The notes: a model not told the origin generated them from the sequence alone. A stretch of DNA of 64,000 nucleotides from Marsupella aquatica (GCA_973895155.1 OZ316895.1:21328001-21392000); one strand, 5' to 3'. Shown: positions 23,901-36,987, counted from the stretch's first letter. Translations and numbers: made by a program.

Positions 23901-25676
23901 AACTGAATGCTGTCAAATTTGGATTGTGCGATTCGATCCTATCTTCAGTTTCTGAGAAGAAATGAACTTCGAGTGTCCTGTAAGCTTGCTGGCCAGACCT
24001 AAGGAAAGTGACAAGGGCAGCCTTTCCAGAACCACCTGACGGATACCGTTTGGATCCCAAGGTTGCCGGTGCTACCAACGACACCAGAAGATGACGGTCG
24101 GGTTTTGCTACGCAAACTGTGCGCGTGGTCAGTACAGTACACTAAGCTGGGAGCGAGCAAATGTCAACCATCTAGAGGTGGCAATTTGATCATGGTGCTA
24201 TGCTATGGATAGCTTCATAGGCAAGCACTTGATCGGCACAAACCGGTGAGGGCAGTAGCTTAGTAGAGCTAGCGCGCTTTCTGGACCTATGCTAGAAATG
24301 GAACTTTATGATAACAGGCTACATAAACCGCGAGCAGTCTACTGCCAGCTGCTACGTCAGGGTGGGAAGGCAGAGGGCACGTTTCTCCTAGCTATGGAGA
24401 AGTTGGATCTGCATGTTAGGGTGTACAGCACTTGGCTGGCAGCTACTGGGTGCGAGACTGCGAGGAGGGAGAGTGCGCGCGCTTCCGCTCACCGACTAAA
24501 GAAAATCTGAATTAGGCCCAAGTGAAGTCAACAAAAACCGTGATAGCCTGATCGATAGGGCCATAGGGGGTTCATCTAAACATAGCATCGTAGCTGCTGA
24601 AACTAGCACTTCAATTATAAATACTCCAACGTCAACTATCCAGGGCAGCACTGCGGTAGGATTGCCGCTAAAGTACACTGGTAGTTATTTCGTTTCACAC
24701 CACCGGAAAACATTTCCTAGCAGAAGCATATCAAGTCAAAGATCTACAGTGCAGCCTTCGTCACTGAGTAAAGAAGTGCTTCAGCTTGACCGGAGCATCT
24801 ATGTCCACATGGTGGCGCAGAGAGGAGGCGCATGTATCACGAGCCTGCAGGTTGGCGACTATGGAATGATGGGATCTTCCGTTGACGAACGTTTGCCTGG
24901 TTTGCCTTGAAATGAATTCTTTATCAAGCTAGAAAATTGGCACGCAGAGTAGTAGTGTCAGATTGCAAATATTTTAGTTTACTAGAGGCTAGTGGAATTT
25001 ACTGGAGGCTAGTATAATTCGGCACTGTTCTCCGAAAACTGTCTGGCTTTCGAGAAACTTTCCCACGGCGGCACTTCCAGTGTCTAGGTAGCCAACTTCT
25101 GCTTGTTATTGGAGTCTCACCGTCGGTCTGAGACAGGCGTTGCTGATAATTTTTATCTGTTTCTTGCGTTAGGACACGCAACAAAGTCACTAAGGCGTAA
25201 CTTGCGAGAGAGTACACTGCTTACAAACTTCGAGTACGCTTCATCGGCAGCCTGAAATTGAATGATAAAGGACCAGTGAAAGAGGTACAGTAACCCAAAT
25301 GATTTCGTTCGTAGAGACCTGTCGCTTGGAAGCGTTAGAAAGCCCCATTAAATTTCCCGAGAATCCGACAGAGAGAAAGTCCAGTCCGGGTACTCACTGC
25401 ACTACTGCAGGCTTTTTAACCCGGGCCTGCCTGAGTATACTCCAACAAAAAATCCAAACAACAAAGGCTGGACAGGTGCATGTTCGAACACGAATGAATG
25501 ATTCGCTTTATGAACTTCCTGGGCTTAAATGGAAGGCAGCAGTGCAGTACACTAACTTCTTAGACTGAGGCAATGTCCACGAAAGGAACAGAGAGAGAGA
25601 GTGGTAATAACGTCCCCTGATTTGACAGGCTCTTGGCTATACAGACACACAACCTTGGGCACACTGACTGACTCAC

Positions 25677-25715
25677 ATGACTTGTGTCATGGCCTTAATA
25701 ATGGCACAAGTCATG
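25677..25715. repeat. Short hairpin, 11-bp perfect stem
   Basis: CATGACTTGTG at the left pairs with CACAAGTCATG at the right around a loop of about 17 nt. There is no T-run and no adjacent gene, so it is not called a terminator or a non-coding RNA. Confidence 0.6.
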
Positions 25716-26607
25716 ACACAACTCGAGAATCAAAGGAAACAGTGACACAACCGAATAAGTCACACAACTTTAGGATCCCACTCATTGCGGAAAGGAAAGG
25801 AATGAGCTATGGAGCTCGTTTCTTCCACTGAGATAGAATGGCCAATCGCCTTGTAGTCAGTGTCTTGAATGCTCTACAAAAAATTGCAGGGAACCCATTA
25901 AATGACCTGAGAGAAAGACAGGAACATACCCCTAAAACCAACCCTGCCGAACCATTGCCGTAGCGTGGAGATCCTGGAGGAGCTCATCCATAGCCGCGCA
26001 GAATAGTTCCACCAATTCATTTCGCCAATGATGTTATTATAGTAGCTGATAGCCGCAAAGACCTATCCACTGAGAAATAATTTTGCTCCAAGATATGGTA
26101 TTTTAAAGGGGTGAGGAATATTATTCAAATAATACATATCCACTTGATAATGAATGGAGGTGTGATGAGTTGTCAGGCAGGTACCCCACCATCTCAAGGT
26201 TCATGCGATGGAGGATGACGAAATGGGGGACTCAGTAAAGTAATCTGGTCCATATCTGATTTGACCTTCAGGTCCGGCACACACTGCATCAAATGGTGGG
26301 CTTCTAGTCGTCTTGTACCTTGGTTCGAAACCAGCCAACTAACAAAGCTGCGTCGAACTGACACCTCCTCGATCGATTGCAAGAACAGAATTGCGGCAGG
26401 AGTCGACTTCGACAGCTAGGATGGGCCCCAGTGTTTGCGTACAACAGATTGCAGGACATGATGGTAACTTCGGGCGTTAGAGACAATTAAGCTATCTCTT
26501 GGACGACCAACATAAATATGGGCAGGAGGGTATCAAAGACAGGATGATCAAATAAATATCTCTACTACTGTAAATGCAAAGCAAGTACGACTGTCATCAA
26601 AAGCAAT

Positions 26608-28208
26608 CGCGATGGAGAGTGTGAATCAGTTCTTGACAACCTACACTCCGCTCTACGGTCTTCAATTAGGCATTGTGAAGTGAAGAGACTCTCCTACGTG
26701 GGCCGACGAGATGCGAGGCAGCTCGTCGCGGCGTCTCAAGTGGCAGCCCCAAAGCGTAGAGAGAAGGTTTCTCCTTCAAGATACTGGTGAAAGCCAATCT
26801 CGATCTTTTCAAAACACAGTTGGTATGAGACACCTGAGTCACTCATCAGAATCACAGCACCCCCAATAAACTTATGGCTACCTACCTTTTTCATTCATGC
26901 TTTGTTGCAGGGACTTCCTTTCACGCCCCGAAGAGGAAATATATCGCCGCATGACAGTGAGAGAAAACGGAGCCTCGCGATTGGGCAATGCAAGTGGTCA
27001 GGCAGACAAGATGGCCTGTTTCTCAATCATGAGATGGAACTGCTGTACTTCCAAACGACGCCATCTCCTTAATACAAACCTGTAGTACAGGTAGGGCATT
27101 GTGTAACAGGCTTCTCGGAGCCAAGCTACCAATGCTAGAGAAAATCTGAGCATCTCAAGACGTCCAATCATGGTAACTGTCCCAAAGATATTGATGATTG
27201 TTTTCAGCCATCGGTCCTTCGGATAGCGGACGTTTCTACCAAATAGAAATACGATTCTTGTTCGTGACAGGCCTCAGTACACATAAGATCAATCTCTAAA
27301 CAACGTAGAAAACAGAAACCAGACTCGTTATCTTCCAGCTAGCTTCCCTCCTCCCCCACATCAACCGCGGACGTTCGAGTAATGCAATACCTTTGAAATG
27401 GCTTCAATTTGGCGGATGGTCTCCATAGAAGCCTAAGATGTCAAGTCCTAACCCAACTGCACTCAACACTTCACGAGAAATCAGTGGCGGTTCAAGTACA
27501 CCGTGAAAACCTCACGAACATGGTAACTCTTGCAGCCGTAGTCTTGTCAACGATCGAGCTAATGCTTTCGTATCCTGGTGTGAAAGCAAACGTACGGCTA
27601 CATTGCGACGTCATATTGGACCGATAGACCAGCAGTGACCCTCAAGAGTTTAGACAACTACGGTCTTCTACATCCATTGCAGCAAAGGATAAAATCTCAG
27701 CTGCATACTCAGACCCAGCTTGAGCAACACCAACGCTTAAAATGAAGTCCATAGTTCACATTTTCTTCGACCACACAGAATTGAATTAAAAGAGACGGTG
27801 CGGAATCTAAATGAGGTCCTCTCATCCACACGGAAGAGACGAGGTTTAAAAGGAAACTGGAGTCACCACGGTGGGCCAGGTAAGCATAAAGATTACCTGG
27901 GCACAGATCCCTTGACGTGCTGACGGGAAAGAACGAGAATAGAAAGCAGCTTTCAAGGAAACCTAATTCCATGACCCTCCTCTCTCGCGCGCTGCACCGA
28001 GCTCGGTCCAAGTGTTTCAGCTGATTCAATGCCGATTGAAGTCGACCCAACCAGATGGGCGATGTCCGAGCGAAAAATAGAACTTACGGTAAGGGCCACT
28101 AGCTATCTAGGATCGAATCGCAACAATGCTGTACAACGCTTCTTCACAACGCGTTTCTCGTCTCAAAGTGTAAGAGTAGTCAAGAACTGATTCACACTCT
28201 CCATCGCG
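26608..28208. repeat. 30-nt perfect inverted repeat, arms 1.5 kb apart
   Basis: The left arm 26608-26637 (starting CGCGATGGAGAGTGTG) is the exact reverse complement of the right arm 28179-28208. Similarity is lost a few bases beyond each end. No transposase ORF lies between the arms. Confidence 0.8.
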
Positions 28209-29690
28209 TGAACCATTCGCGTCTCAAAGACCAATATGTGACACTTCATCGAGTATCGTGCCTCATCACGACGTCACAGACAATGAGATGTTAGGCGAAG
28301 CAGCACGGTACCCCTTGCGCAAGATATTCTGACGTGAAGATAGAAAACAACATCAGAGGACAAAGCTAGTGAAACCCCAAACTCTTACAAACTCTCTCCG
28401 CCGCTCCAAACTCGGTCCACAGCGATTGCAATCGAAGAAAGTAACCTCGATCTGAAGTCGTCCCAACACAGTCATGCATCCTTGTGGTCGTCCCTAGGAA
28501 CGTGCATGTCCAGGTCCAAGCAAATCGACATTGATAAACCTTGGGTCTCACCCACGTTTCGTTTACAGAATGATGCACAAATCACATCTCACACGTACCC
28601 GAATGACAGGGACATCGATTCGTGATGTCAGCAGCAGACGATTCCTTTTGAACATATACTCAAGCGGAAAGTCATGCGTGTACTCACAATTGCTTCTGGC
28701 GACACGACCATCAATTCGTGATGTCAGCGATTCACTTCCATGGCAAACTCTATTAATGCAAAATGTACGTACAGGGCTGACAGATACCTTCGAAAGTGTA
28801 CAGTCCAAGCAGTCGCCTACGTATGGTGTCGATCCACACTGCTGCGAGGGATATTTAGTGCAGTAGACAACAGACTTAATAAAAACCGAAATGGATGTTG
28901 TCAGGTGTGAAGAGACAGGCATGCACCGCATCCCACCGCCCAGCAAGCTTGCGAGACCCGCATTAAAGCTGAATTTAGCTTCTCATTTCTCAGAAGGAGT
29001 CCTTACAAATGTTTTTACAGATTCAAGTAAGTAATAAGGTCGCCAATGATTTGAAATATCATGAGCTACATAAAACCAACCCACAGAGTTCTCTTCAAAG
29101 TTTACACTACGACTGGGACCTAACTAAGGAAGTTCACTCTAACGATCCTGACAGCCACTAACTCGCAAAATTGACTCTCTTGCAAATATGAACAAGTAAA
29201 CTGAGCTTCCATTCCAAAAGAGACTTTCAAAAACTGTGTGCAGCTTGAATAGTCTCCAACAGCCACTGGGTGGCGTAGTAAACCCTTTCTTTCTGTGATC
29301 CAGAACATTGAGCAGCACACTTGGAGATTCAGCTCGGACGATGACTGATGGAGACGGCGAAATAAATCAGCATGAAGGATCCTGAATGAGCGAAGCTGCA
29401 AGCGCACCAATGCATCATGCGTTTCTGGACGAGAGAAACCGGGTGAATCGGTGGAAGATCGTGGGCTTCAAGATATCTGCAGTACTTAGCACTGCGATGA
29501 GTCTTATTCGTTACACAATAGAAAGAATTGCATCTCAAGCCAAGGGGGCGGTTCAATTTTGACTACGATGAACTTCAGCTGATCGACTGACTACATGGTT
29601 GTCTAGCTGGCTACGGGAGGGGACTGACTCTAACAAAGTACCTTTTCACAGTTTTGCTACCAACGATCGAAGCAAGTTTTAGTTAAATCT

Positions 29691-29850
29691 CTTGTCACAC
29701 TTTCTTGACAAATGGAGGCTCGGGCCACGGTCGCTCGATGCCACCATTTGTAAAGAAACTGGTGGCTAGTATCCTTGTCACCTTTTCTTGTCAAATAGAG
29801 GCTGCCAGCCCATATGATTGACTAACTGGCTGCTACCATTTGTGAAGAAA
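29691..29850. repeat. Tandem duplication, offset about 83 bp
   Basis: The block CTTGTCAC..TTTCTTG-CAAAT-GAGGCT at 29691 recurs at 29774. Each copy is followed by GC(C/T)ACCATTTGT(A/G)AAGAAA. The region lies about 100 bp beyond the LBD stop codon, possibly in its 3' UTR. Confidence 0.7.
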
Positions 29851-29962
29851 TCAGGAACCAGTCTCTCGATCGACGACTACCCTTAAGTTATAGGAGCGCT
29901 GCTGATTGATAATCACCGGACACTGTATCGCTCCCTTACTATTTTCCTATTCTCGAGGGACA

Positions 29963-31382
29963 CTAGTTCATAGATGACCAGTACCGCTCCTTCACTTCTG
30001 GCGTGCCCACGCCATTCGGAGAGGGCACAGTGTAATCTGGCGAGGCTACGGTCGGGTTCGAGAGATTTCCTGAGCCACCGGATAGCCTTTCGTTGTGGTG
30101 AGGTGGGAAGATCGTCGTCAACGTCGTTAGTCCCCCAGATACCCCCGACAGTCTATCGTTTTGATTCTGAGAATACCCCATCAATGCAGCACTGCTGGGC
30201 ACCACATTCTGGTTGTGCTCCATTGACTTGCGCATCAGAGCTTGCTGCTGCATCGAGCACGCGTCTCGCACGGCATTGAGCTCGTTCTGAAGCGTCTCTA
30301 GTTGCTGCTGCAATGCAGATATGGCTCCAAGGCACCCGTACACCGGGTCACGGAGACGAGCATTGGCCTCATACACCAGACTACTGGCCGCATCAGCCCT
30401 CTGGCTCTCCGGAACTTCCTGCACGAAAAAATACCGAACACAATCCAACCCGAGAGGCCACGATCAGCGTCCATACCACGACATGGAACTCCCATTCCTC
30501 TCTTCAATAGTTACCCTTGCTGATGGAACACGTCACACCGAGAAAAAGCGTTACCCATCACGACCACCTGTGTCGTGGTGTCGTGCCAACTGGCCACGAG
30601 GGAGCTTGTCTAAAGTCAAGCTACTTTTCTTCGGGCATGGGCCAAGTCCATCGACGTGAATGACGAGAAACAAAACCACCAGGGCCTAAGTCTCCAAGAA
30701 TATGGAACTGGGTCCAAGACTTCGAGGCTCAGATCGATCCCTGAAAATAACCAAAGACTTGGCACGATCGACGTGTTCACGATTTTCCCAAAACCTATGA
30801 GCAAGACTCTAGGGAAAATTCTGTGCCACAACTCACTAGACTCTCTAGCGGTCGGACTAATGCGAACTGGTGGGTCGACTCGCGCATTGTCCCACAGGGC
30901 AGGCAGGTCCCGTGATGTAGATTAGGTGAAAAGAAAGCAATACTCAATTCGCTTTACTGAGGTGTTGCCAAGCAGTGTTGCCAAGCAGGCCGTAGAGGAT
31001 TGACGGAGAGAACTTTGGTATCTACCGGCATTCAGAGACTCTCTAACCCCAGAGACAGATTCGAAGCATAATCAGGATTCGACGAAGGGTCTTTGCTGCT
31101 TACCATGAGCATTTTCGAGACGTTGCTGGCTCCATAAATCTTGTGCACGCAGGCGAATTTCTGGGGCTCATGAGGGGAGAAGTAGGGCGAGAATGGGCAT
31201 TCTTGCGCGCACCGCCGCCGAAGAAGCTTGCACGCCGCGCATGGCGTCGACGAGTTGGTTTGACCTTGTATGGCCAGCATCGTCCGGCGTACTCCTTTAT
31301 CCGGAGAAACCTTTCTAATTTTTCTGGAGTGGCTGTTGAACATTGACCGACTAAATAAACGCTCGGGCTCGCACAGCACCAT
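29963..31382 (-). CDS. LOB-domain (LBD) transcription factor, class I, two exons
   Basis: This is a plant-specific DNA-binding transcription factor of the LATERAL ORGAN BOUNDARIES domain family, acting in the nucleus. Exons on the minus strand are 31382-31104 and 30418-29963 with a 684-bp GT-AG intron (31103-30419). Counting from the ATG at 31382 gives 244 aa. The zinc-binding C-block CAACKLLRRRCAQEC fits C-x2-C-x6-C-x3-C (Cys 48, 51, 58, 62). The GAS block runs through KFACVHKIYGASNVSK to DPVYG (117-121). The leucine-zipper-like heptads (about 123-143) that define class I are present. The C-terminus is Ser/Thr/Asn-rich. The intron lies inside the GAS block, a common LBD position. In-frame ATGs also occur at 31343 and 31280 (210 aa), and the LOB domain starts just after the last. 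A possible acceptor TGCAG at 31388 suggests a 5'-UTR intron. The subgroup looks like AS2/LBD6-type class I, but the exact orthologue is not assigned. Confidence 0.9.
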
Positions 31383-33900
31383 GCGAAACCTGCAATCAAT
31401 CAATCAACCATTCATTCAGAATTAAGCGTGACCAAGGAGAAAGCTAGCATTCAGCCCTACCGACTCGATAAGAATGGCCACAACGAATCCAATCCTGCTC
31501 TCTCTCTCTATCTCTCTCTCTGAAGGAACCTAGCGACTAAGATTTTCGTGATGCACACCCACGTAGACTGGGAGGAGGAGGCAGCATCGTCCGTGACCAA
31601 GGAGGCCATCGAGAGGAACTCAGAATTTCAATGCACCGAGGTGCGAAAACAAGCAAATCTTCTGGTGCCTGCCTGTGAGAGCACATGGCTGCCTGAGCCC
31701 ACACAACGGGATCCTCAACTTAACCAACCAACCGAGACCTCACAAACCTCTGCCCTCGTTTCGTGTTGGTGACCGGAAATCTTTTGCGACGAGAAAAAGT
31801 TCCGGAGTCAGTCAGTCAGTCAGTCACCTGTCGCCGGTAACTCCGGCCCGAGACGGATAGAAAATGGTCGACTCTCGTTCAAATATAATCTGTTGTTCAG
31901 TCGACTCAAACCTCCGTGTCCTTCGACCGTCGCTGGATATATGGATCGATCAGATCAGCCAGCCAGCGAGCGAGCAGGCGATCATAATCCTCTAGATCTA
32001 GCACATGTCCGTCTCAGCCACACCACACCCGCTGCAATAAAGCTGCTGCTGCTGCTGCTGCTCGTCTTTCCAATCAATACCTGTCGCGAAATAGTAGAAC
32101 GCCTCAACTATATACATAGATAGAACTCTGATGGCCAGATCTCTGATTTTACCCCACCCCAGAAGCAAAACCCTACGCCTCCTGCTTCTATTTCCTCCTC
32201 CTGCTCCTCCTCCTCCTGCTCCTCCTCCGCCTGCTTCTGTGCTTCCCTTGCCTGCCAATCAGCTTTGGTTCGTTCGACGACGCGCTTCAAAGGGAAGAGG
32301 AAGAAAGTCAAGTCTCCAATCAACTCACTCACTCTCAATCCCCGTGCTCGATTCAAATCAAGCAAGCAAGCTGCTGCTGCTGCTGCATCAACTGAATGGG
32401 CGATTAGGCTATAGCAGCTGTGCGCTGCAATCGGGATGGATATCCGATGGCGAGCTACACAACACGATTCGATAGCTGAGCTAGAGAGTAGAGCAGCAGC
32501 AGCGGAGGTGAGGTGAGGTGAGGCGAGGCGAGGCGATGCGAGGTGGTGGGTGAGGGGGAGCGAGAGAGAGAGAAAAGGCAATGATGGTGGTGTGGATCTC
32601 TGTATGAGAGGGAGGGAGCTCCTTTGCTTTTTCTTCCTTGCCTTTCCTTTCCAGCAGGCAAAGCAAAGCAAAGCAAAGCAGAGGGGGAGGAAAGCGAGGG
32701 AGGAAAGGGAAGGAAAGGAAAGGCGACGCAGCAACGCAGTGCACGAGGATCACTCACCGCCGCACTCGACCCTCTCACACTTTCTTCACAGTTCACACGA
32801 CGATGAGGATCCGATACTCGCAAATCTGTGCATCGCCCAGAAAAGCAGTCGACCAGCCTTTTTCTAGGACGGGCGTGCGCGGGCAGGAGAGGTGTGGGGG
32901 GGGGGGGGGGGGGAGGTGGTGGTGCCGCACTCCTCCTGGTGGTGATGCTGGTGGTGGGGCACCCCCTCGGAAGCGATCCCCGGAGCGGGCACTCGGGGTT
33001 GACTGGTTGGGCACCAGGAGCGGGACAGAAGAAAGAATGATGCGCTGTACTGTACGTCGGAACGGGACTGGACGAGGCCAGACCGGGAGAGAGAGGGCAG
33101 ACGGGGCGGAAATTTGTACCGGTCCACGTCGTCGAGATTCCGAGCATCTTAGCACCGCGTCCGCTGGATCCCGTTGATCGACGGCTCTGGAGCTACGTGT
33201 TCAGCTCTGGAACTCGAAGAGACTGCGTGTTTCTCCTGACCGCTCCGGACGGGCTGGGCAGGGGCCGGGCAGCTCTCGTTGGGTTCTGTTACGGGAGTAA
33301 ATCGACCCCATGCTAGACTGTCCCTGCCCGGAGGAAACGGGGCGAACGTAATCGTGGGCAGACCGAACCGAACCTTCGGATCTGAATTAAGGGGGAAGGG
33401 ATTATAAGGGCAGGGAAAACGTCGAGGTTCTTGTACGACGAGGGGAGGGAGTGGAGCCCTCGGGCAGGGGGGTTCTTGTAGAGGAGCAATAAGTCAAGGG
33501 GCTGGCGACGAAGGGCCCCCGTTGACCCGGGATCACCGGCGCGTTTCGGGCAGAGTAGGTGCGGGAGAACTTTTGAGGGGGCTCACGCGATCCCTCTCGC
33601 TACAGGAGCATCGTGGGAGCAGTTTGAGACGGAGTTGGGGAACACGTGTGCTCACGAATGTTCCTGTACCCGGGTTTTCCTTTGTGCGTAAGAACGTAAG
33701 GGGGCAGTGGGCAGCCCGTGGCCTTGGTGTAAAGAACGGAAGATGCCATTGCGGCGGCACCCCCAGCCAGGATATCCGGCCCTGCCACCCGCTCGATACA
33801 ATGCGGGACCCTCTCCGCCGACCCTGCCCCAAACGAAGCGAAATTGCCCCTTCGTCCAGGGGGCAGAACGGAACCGCAGTTAGGTGGTTTTGGCCTTTCT
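31383..33900 (-). promoter_or_regulatory. Probable promoter and leader region of the LBD gene, GC-rich with simple repeats
   Basis: This region upstream of the LBD start contains a TCAG repeat (about 31806-31825), a TC-rich run (31496-31522), a GCT repeat (32040-32062), GAGGC/GGTGA runs (32505-32545) and a long G-run (about 32896-32912). It is clearly richer in GC than the flanking DNA. Long overlapping ORFs at 32108-32734 and 32455-33147 are Pro/Ser/Leu low-complexity products of these repeats and are not called. No single TATA box or start site can be assigned. The extent is a guess based on composition. Confidence 0.4.
32040..32062. repeat. Trinucleotide microsatellite (GCT)n
   Basis: About seven consecutive GCT units are read directly, in the likely leader or promoter of the LBD gene. 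Confidence 0.85.
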
Positions 33901-34180
33901 TCAGGGGCGTTTGTCCCTTCTTTTTTTCTTCTTTTATTTTTTTCCTTTTTTTTCTGTTTTTTTTTGTGGGGGAATGGAAACTTTGACACCCTTCCCTTCT
34001 TTTTTCTTTTTTTCTTTTGGGGGGAATGCACTGTTTGACACCATTCCCTTTATTTTCTTGAGTTTTTTAGGTTGACACTTGCTTTCTTTTTCTTTGTTTT
34101 GTTTCTGTCCTCTTTGGAACTCTTTTTCTTTGGACCACTTTTTCTTGCCTTTCATTGTACTTTGTTTTTTTTCCTAGTAT
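33895..34180. repeat. T-rich dispersed repeat, plus copy
   Basis: Runs of T with interspersed C, with two GGGGGAATG blocks (about 33968 and 34020), then TTTCATTGTACTTTGTTTTT near 34150. The reverse complement of the same ordered blocks is found at about 57600-57870, so this is a dispersed element in opposite orientation. Part of it (CTCTTTGGAACTC-TTTTCTTT) also appears near 41110. Confidence 0.6.
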
Positions 34181-35822
34181 ATAAACTTTGGTGACTTGTC
34201 TTTCTTTTGATTAAGTTATGATCACGTTTACGCACAAATTTGATATCCTTACATTTCAGATTCTCAAGCATAAATAATTATTTAAACCCTAGCTACATTG
34301 CCATCGGCCTGTTGAGTTAAAGAGAGTATTTCACTTTCCTATTTTTGGGGGGAATGGAATGAAAAACCGCTTTGATATAAGTGCAGGAGTGATGATCATG
34401 CCCTTGCATGCAAAGCTCAAAAACTTGACATTCTTACCTTTCAAATTATAACTAGTGCTATCGATCACTTATCTACATGTTGCTCACTATTTTTCTTTTG
34501 AAAATAGTGTATTCACTGATGTGACAGATATTTACGTAGAAACCCTTAGAATGTTTCTAAAATATGAATTGTAAATTTTCCAAATTTCACAAACATTAAC
34601 TATTTTTTTCAGTGGGACTAATTCGCTCAATGATTATTTATTTATTGCACAACTTGATCGTCCAATGGTGCAGCGTTTCTATATGCCAAAAAAACAACAG
34701 CAATTTCCCCTCTTTCTTCTGTAGGGCTTGGTTACAAAAATATATTGGATGGACTGGGCTTGTTACCCCTATAATCCCCATGGACAGTGACACCCTTTGC
34801 CCTCACTCCTGACACTCTTCCCTCTTCCAAAACAATTTCCCAGAAACAGTTTCCGTTCAATGTTCTCCCTTGCCATGAAATAAAGTAGGGCTCAGAAGTG
34901 GCTTGGAAAGATCTTTCCAAGTAGCCTAGTATTGTCAACTTGCATTAAGAATTGAAAGGGATACAAATCTCCAAATATTGCACCCTTACTATGCTATGCG
35001 CTTCAATTTCTCCCTCGGTATTCAACCAAATCTGTTGTTCTTCTTCTACCTATTAGACACAGCTTGGGAATAGTTGTTTTGGGTGCGTTCCTTTGCGGTT
35101 TAAGAGAGAGGTTAGGAAGGGCCTCAAGCTCTCCAATGAGCCTGATCTACTTTCATAGAGAATTGAGAGAGCTATGAATTTCCAATGATGACTTGGTTTC
35201 TTGTCATGTTACATGTCCAATCTGAGCTAAACAGGGGGTTTTGCTGAGGTCATGAAGGTTTACAAGTCTATCCAGGCATTTTTGCAAACCCAATGGTCCA
35301 TCCCAAGGTCCATCCAAGCTTTTTTCCTTTTGATTTCCCTCTTTTTCTCCTAGAAAGGAAATTACAAAAATCACTTCCTTTGTTACTTCTTTTTTCTGAC
35401 CATAACAATTTAGGAGAAATGTATATTCCTTTCTTTTGTTTTGGGGATGCGACAACCAACTTCTTTCTTCTTCGTTTTGGATACATGCAGCACTTCCTTT
35501 TGGCATCAAGGGGGTTGTCTGTTTTCCTAAGAAATTGCCTGTTCGTATTTTACAATGCTGCCAAACATAAGTTTACGAACAAAGGGAGGGTTGTGTGTGA
35601 CACGAAATTCTATGAGACAAAGTCAAAAATGGGACACTTGCACTGGGGCATTTTCTCCTTTTAATTAAAAAAAGTATCTAAAAATCAAGGATTGGAGTTT
35701 GCAGGAATCTTGCTTTTGAGCCCCAACACACTCAAATTCACTCTCAACAGAAGAGGGAAAGAGGGATAATCAAAGTTTGTGTGCCAACTTGTCATTCCAA
35801 GAAACTCCGTCCCTGTAAAACC

Positions 35823-35902
35823 GAACTATCTGAGTGGGTCCTCATGGCCAGTGATGACTTGTGACCAGGAGGTCTCAAATTGAATTCCAGCCCAGATAGT
35901 TC
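35823..35902 (+). repeat. tRNA-like foldback, possible SINE head
   Basis: GAACTATCTG at the left pairs perfectly with CAGATAGTTC at the right, like an extended acceptor stem. Inside it, CTGAGTGGG resembles an A box and TTGAATTCC a weak B box. The span is 80 nt. I could not fold a full cloverleaf by eye, so it is not called a tRNA gene. Confidence 0.3.
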
Positions 35903-36987
35903 TACTCTAGATTCTACTTTTGGATCTAGTATGGAGTCTAAGCCAAAACCGATCGGGCAGGTCAAACGTGCTATGTACCAAGGTGCTTGAGGTAGTTGCA
36001 AGACTTATGTAAAATATACAAAAATATAAACCATAGGCTTTCCTTGCTTTGCAAACTTGTTCAAAGGCAGTTTCCACTTAAAAACAAAACAAAAACTCTC
36101 AGACAGTCCCCACTTTGACATCTTTAAGCTTTGACAAATTCAATTGCACCACAAGTTACTGTGTTAAGAACTTTGGTTAACGCATAGTACTCATTTCAGA
36201 TAGAGTACAATCATGTACATGAAAGTTCCTATCATATTAAATATATCTGCAAAGTCCGTTCCTAGAGATGACTTATGCATATTTGTGTCAAAAATACACA
36301 CAAGAAAATGGGCACTAAAAATTTTCATTTGATCACAGTTACACAAATTTTAACAAAACTTTATGTAGAGCAAGAACGGTTCCTTGAAATTTTTATTGCT
36401 TTTGAACACATATATGGAATGAGGTTGTGCAATTAAGGCTATTACCATTCCAAAAGTTTTCTAGAGATTTTTGGATCAAAGTTAGATGAAACTAGGGTTC
36501 CAAGGAACCATCAGTATAAGGATAGGTTTATTGGCATGGATTTTTGAGTTTCACTCTCATCTCAATAGTTCACCATATTAAGGGCAAACTAGTGCTCAAA
36601 AATGGAGATCTTCGAATTTTAAGGAGAAATAGTTCATACTTTATAACTGATCACCAAATAAACGTTAGGGTGAGAGATTCCTATGATGGAAAAGGAAGTG
36701 GGAGAGGTTTGAGGGTAGGTGTACTGTTCACCTAGGTCAATGAACAGTGTGTGGCTAGGAGCTGGGACCCTTTCATAGTGGCAGCTGTAGTTTAAAAAGC
36801 TAAAAAGAAAGGTATTTAATGGATTTTGTCACCCCAACACACACACACAACCCCCACACCTGGACACCTTTTTGGAACTCGCCACAAATCCTTGTAAAAG
36901 GCTACTTGGGACACATCATAGGTGGCATTGGCTACTCCAAGTCAAATCATTCCTACATTTAAGATGCACAACCATGGCTTGGAGGGA

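Larger units (their letters stand above)
20237..29962. other. Long gene-poor region, no supported protein gene
   Basis: This 9.7-kb stretch lies between the two minus-strand genes and contains only short ORFs that I cannot tie to any family. It may contain the missing 5' exon and promoter of the ABCD2-like gene near its left end and the 3' UTR of the LBD gene at its right end. It holds local tandem duplications (22269-22578, 23655-23900, 29690-29850) and a 30-nt inverted repeat (26608-26637 and 28179-28208). Base composition rises in GC from about 24 kb. Confidence 0.4.

Noticed and set aside
26315-26330. Perfect B-box-like GGTTCGAAACC, possible tRNA or SINE
   Set aside because: No A box at suitable spacing and no acceptor pairing on either strand.
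32108-32734. Minus-strand ORF of 208 codons upstream of the LBD gene
   Set aside because: Composition is Leu/Ser/Pro low complexity created by CT-rich and GCT repeats, it overlaps other long frames in the same region, and it shows no domain.
32455-33147. Minus-strand ORF of 230 codons
   Set aside because: A poly-Pro run comes from the long G-run. It overlaps the previous ORF in another frame and there is no recognisable family. Best explained by GC-rich sequence with few stops.
35823-35902. Functional tRNA gene
   Set aside because: The stem pairs well, but the B box is poor and I could not form D and anticodon arms. Kept only as a tRNA-like foldback.
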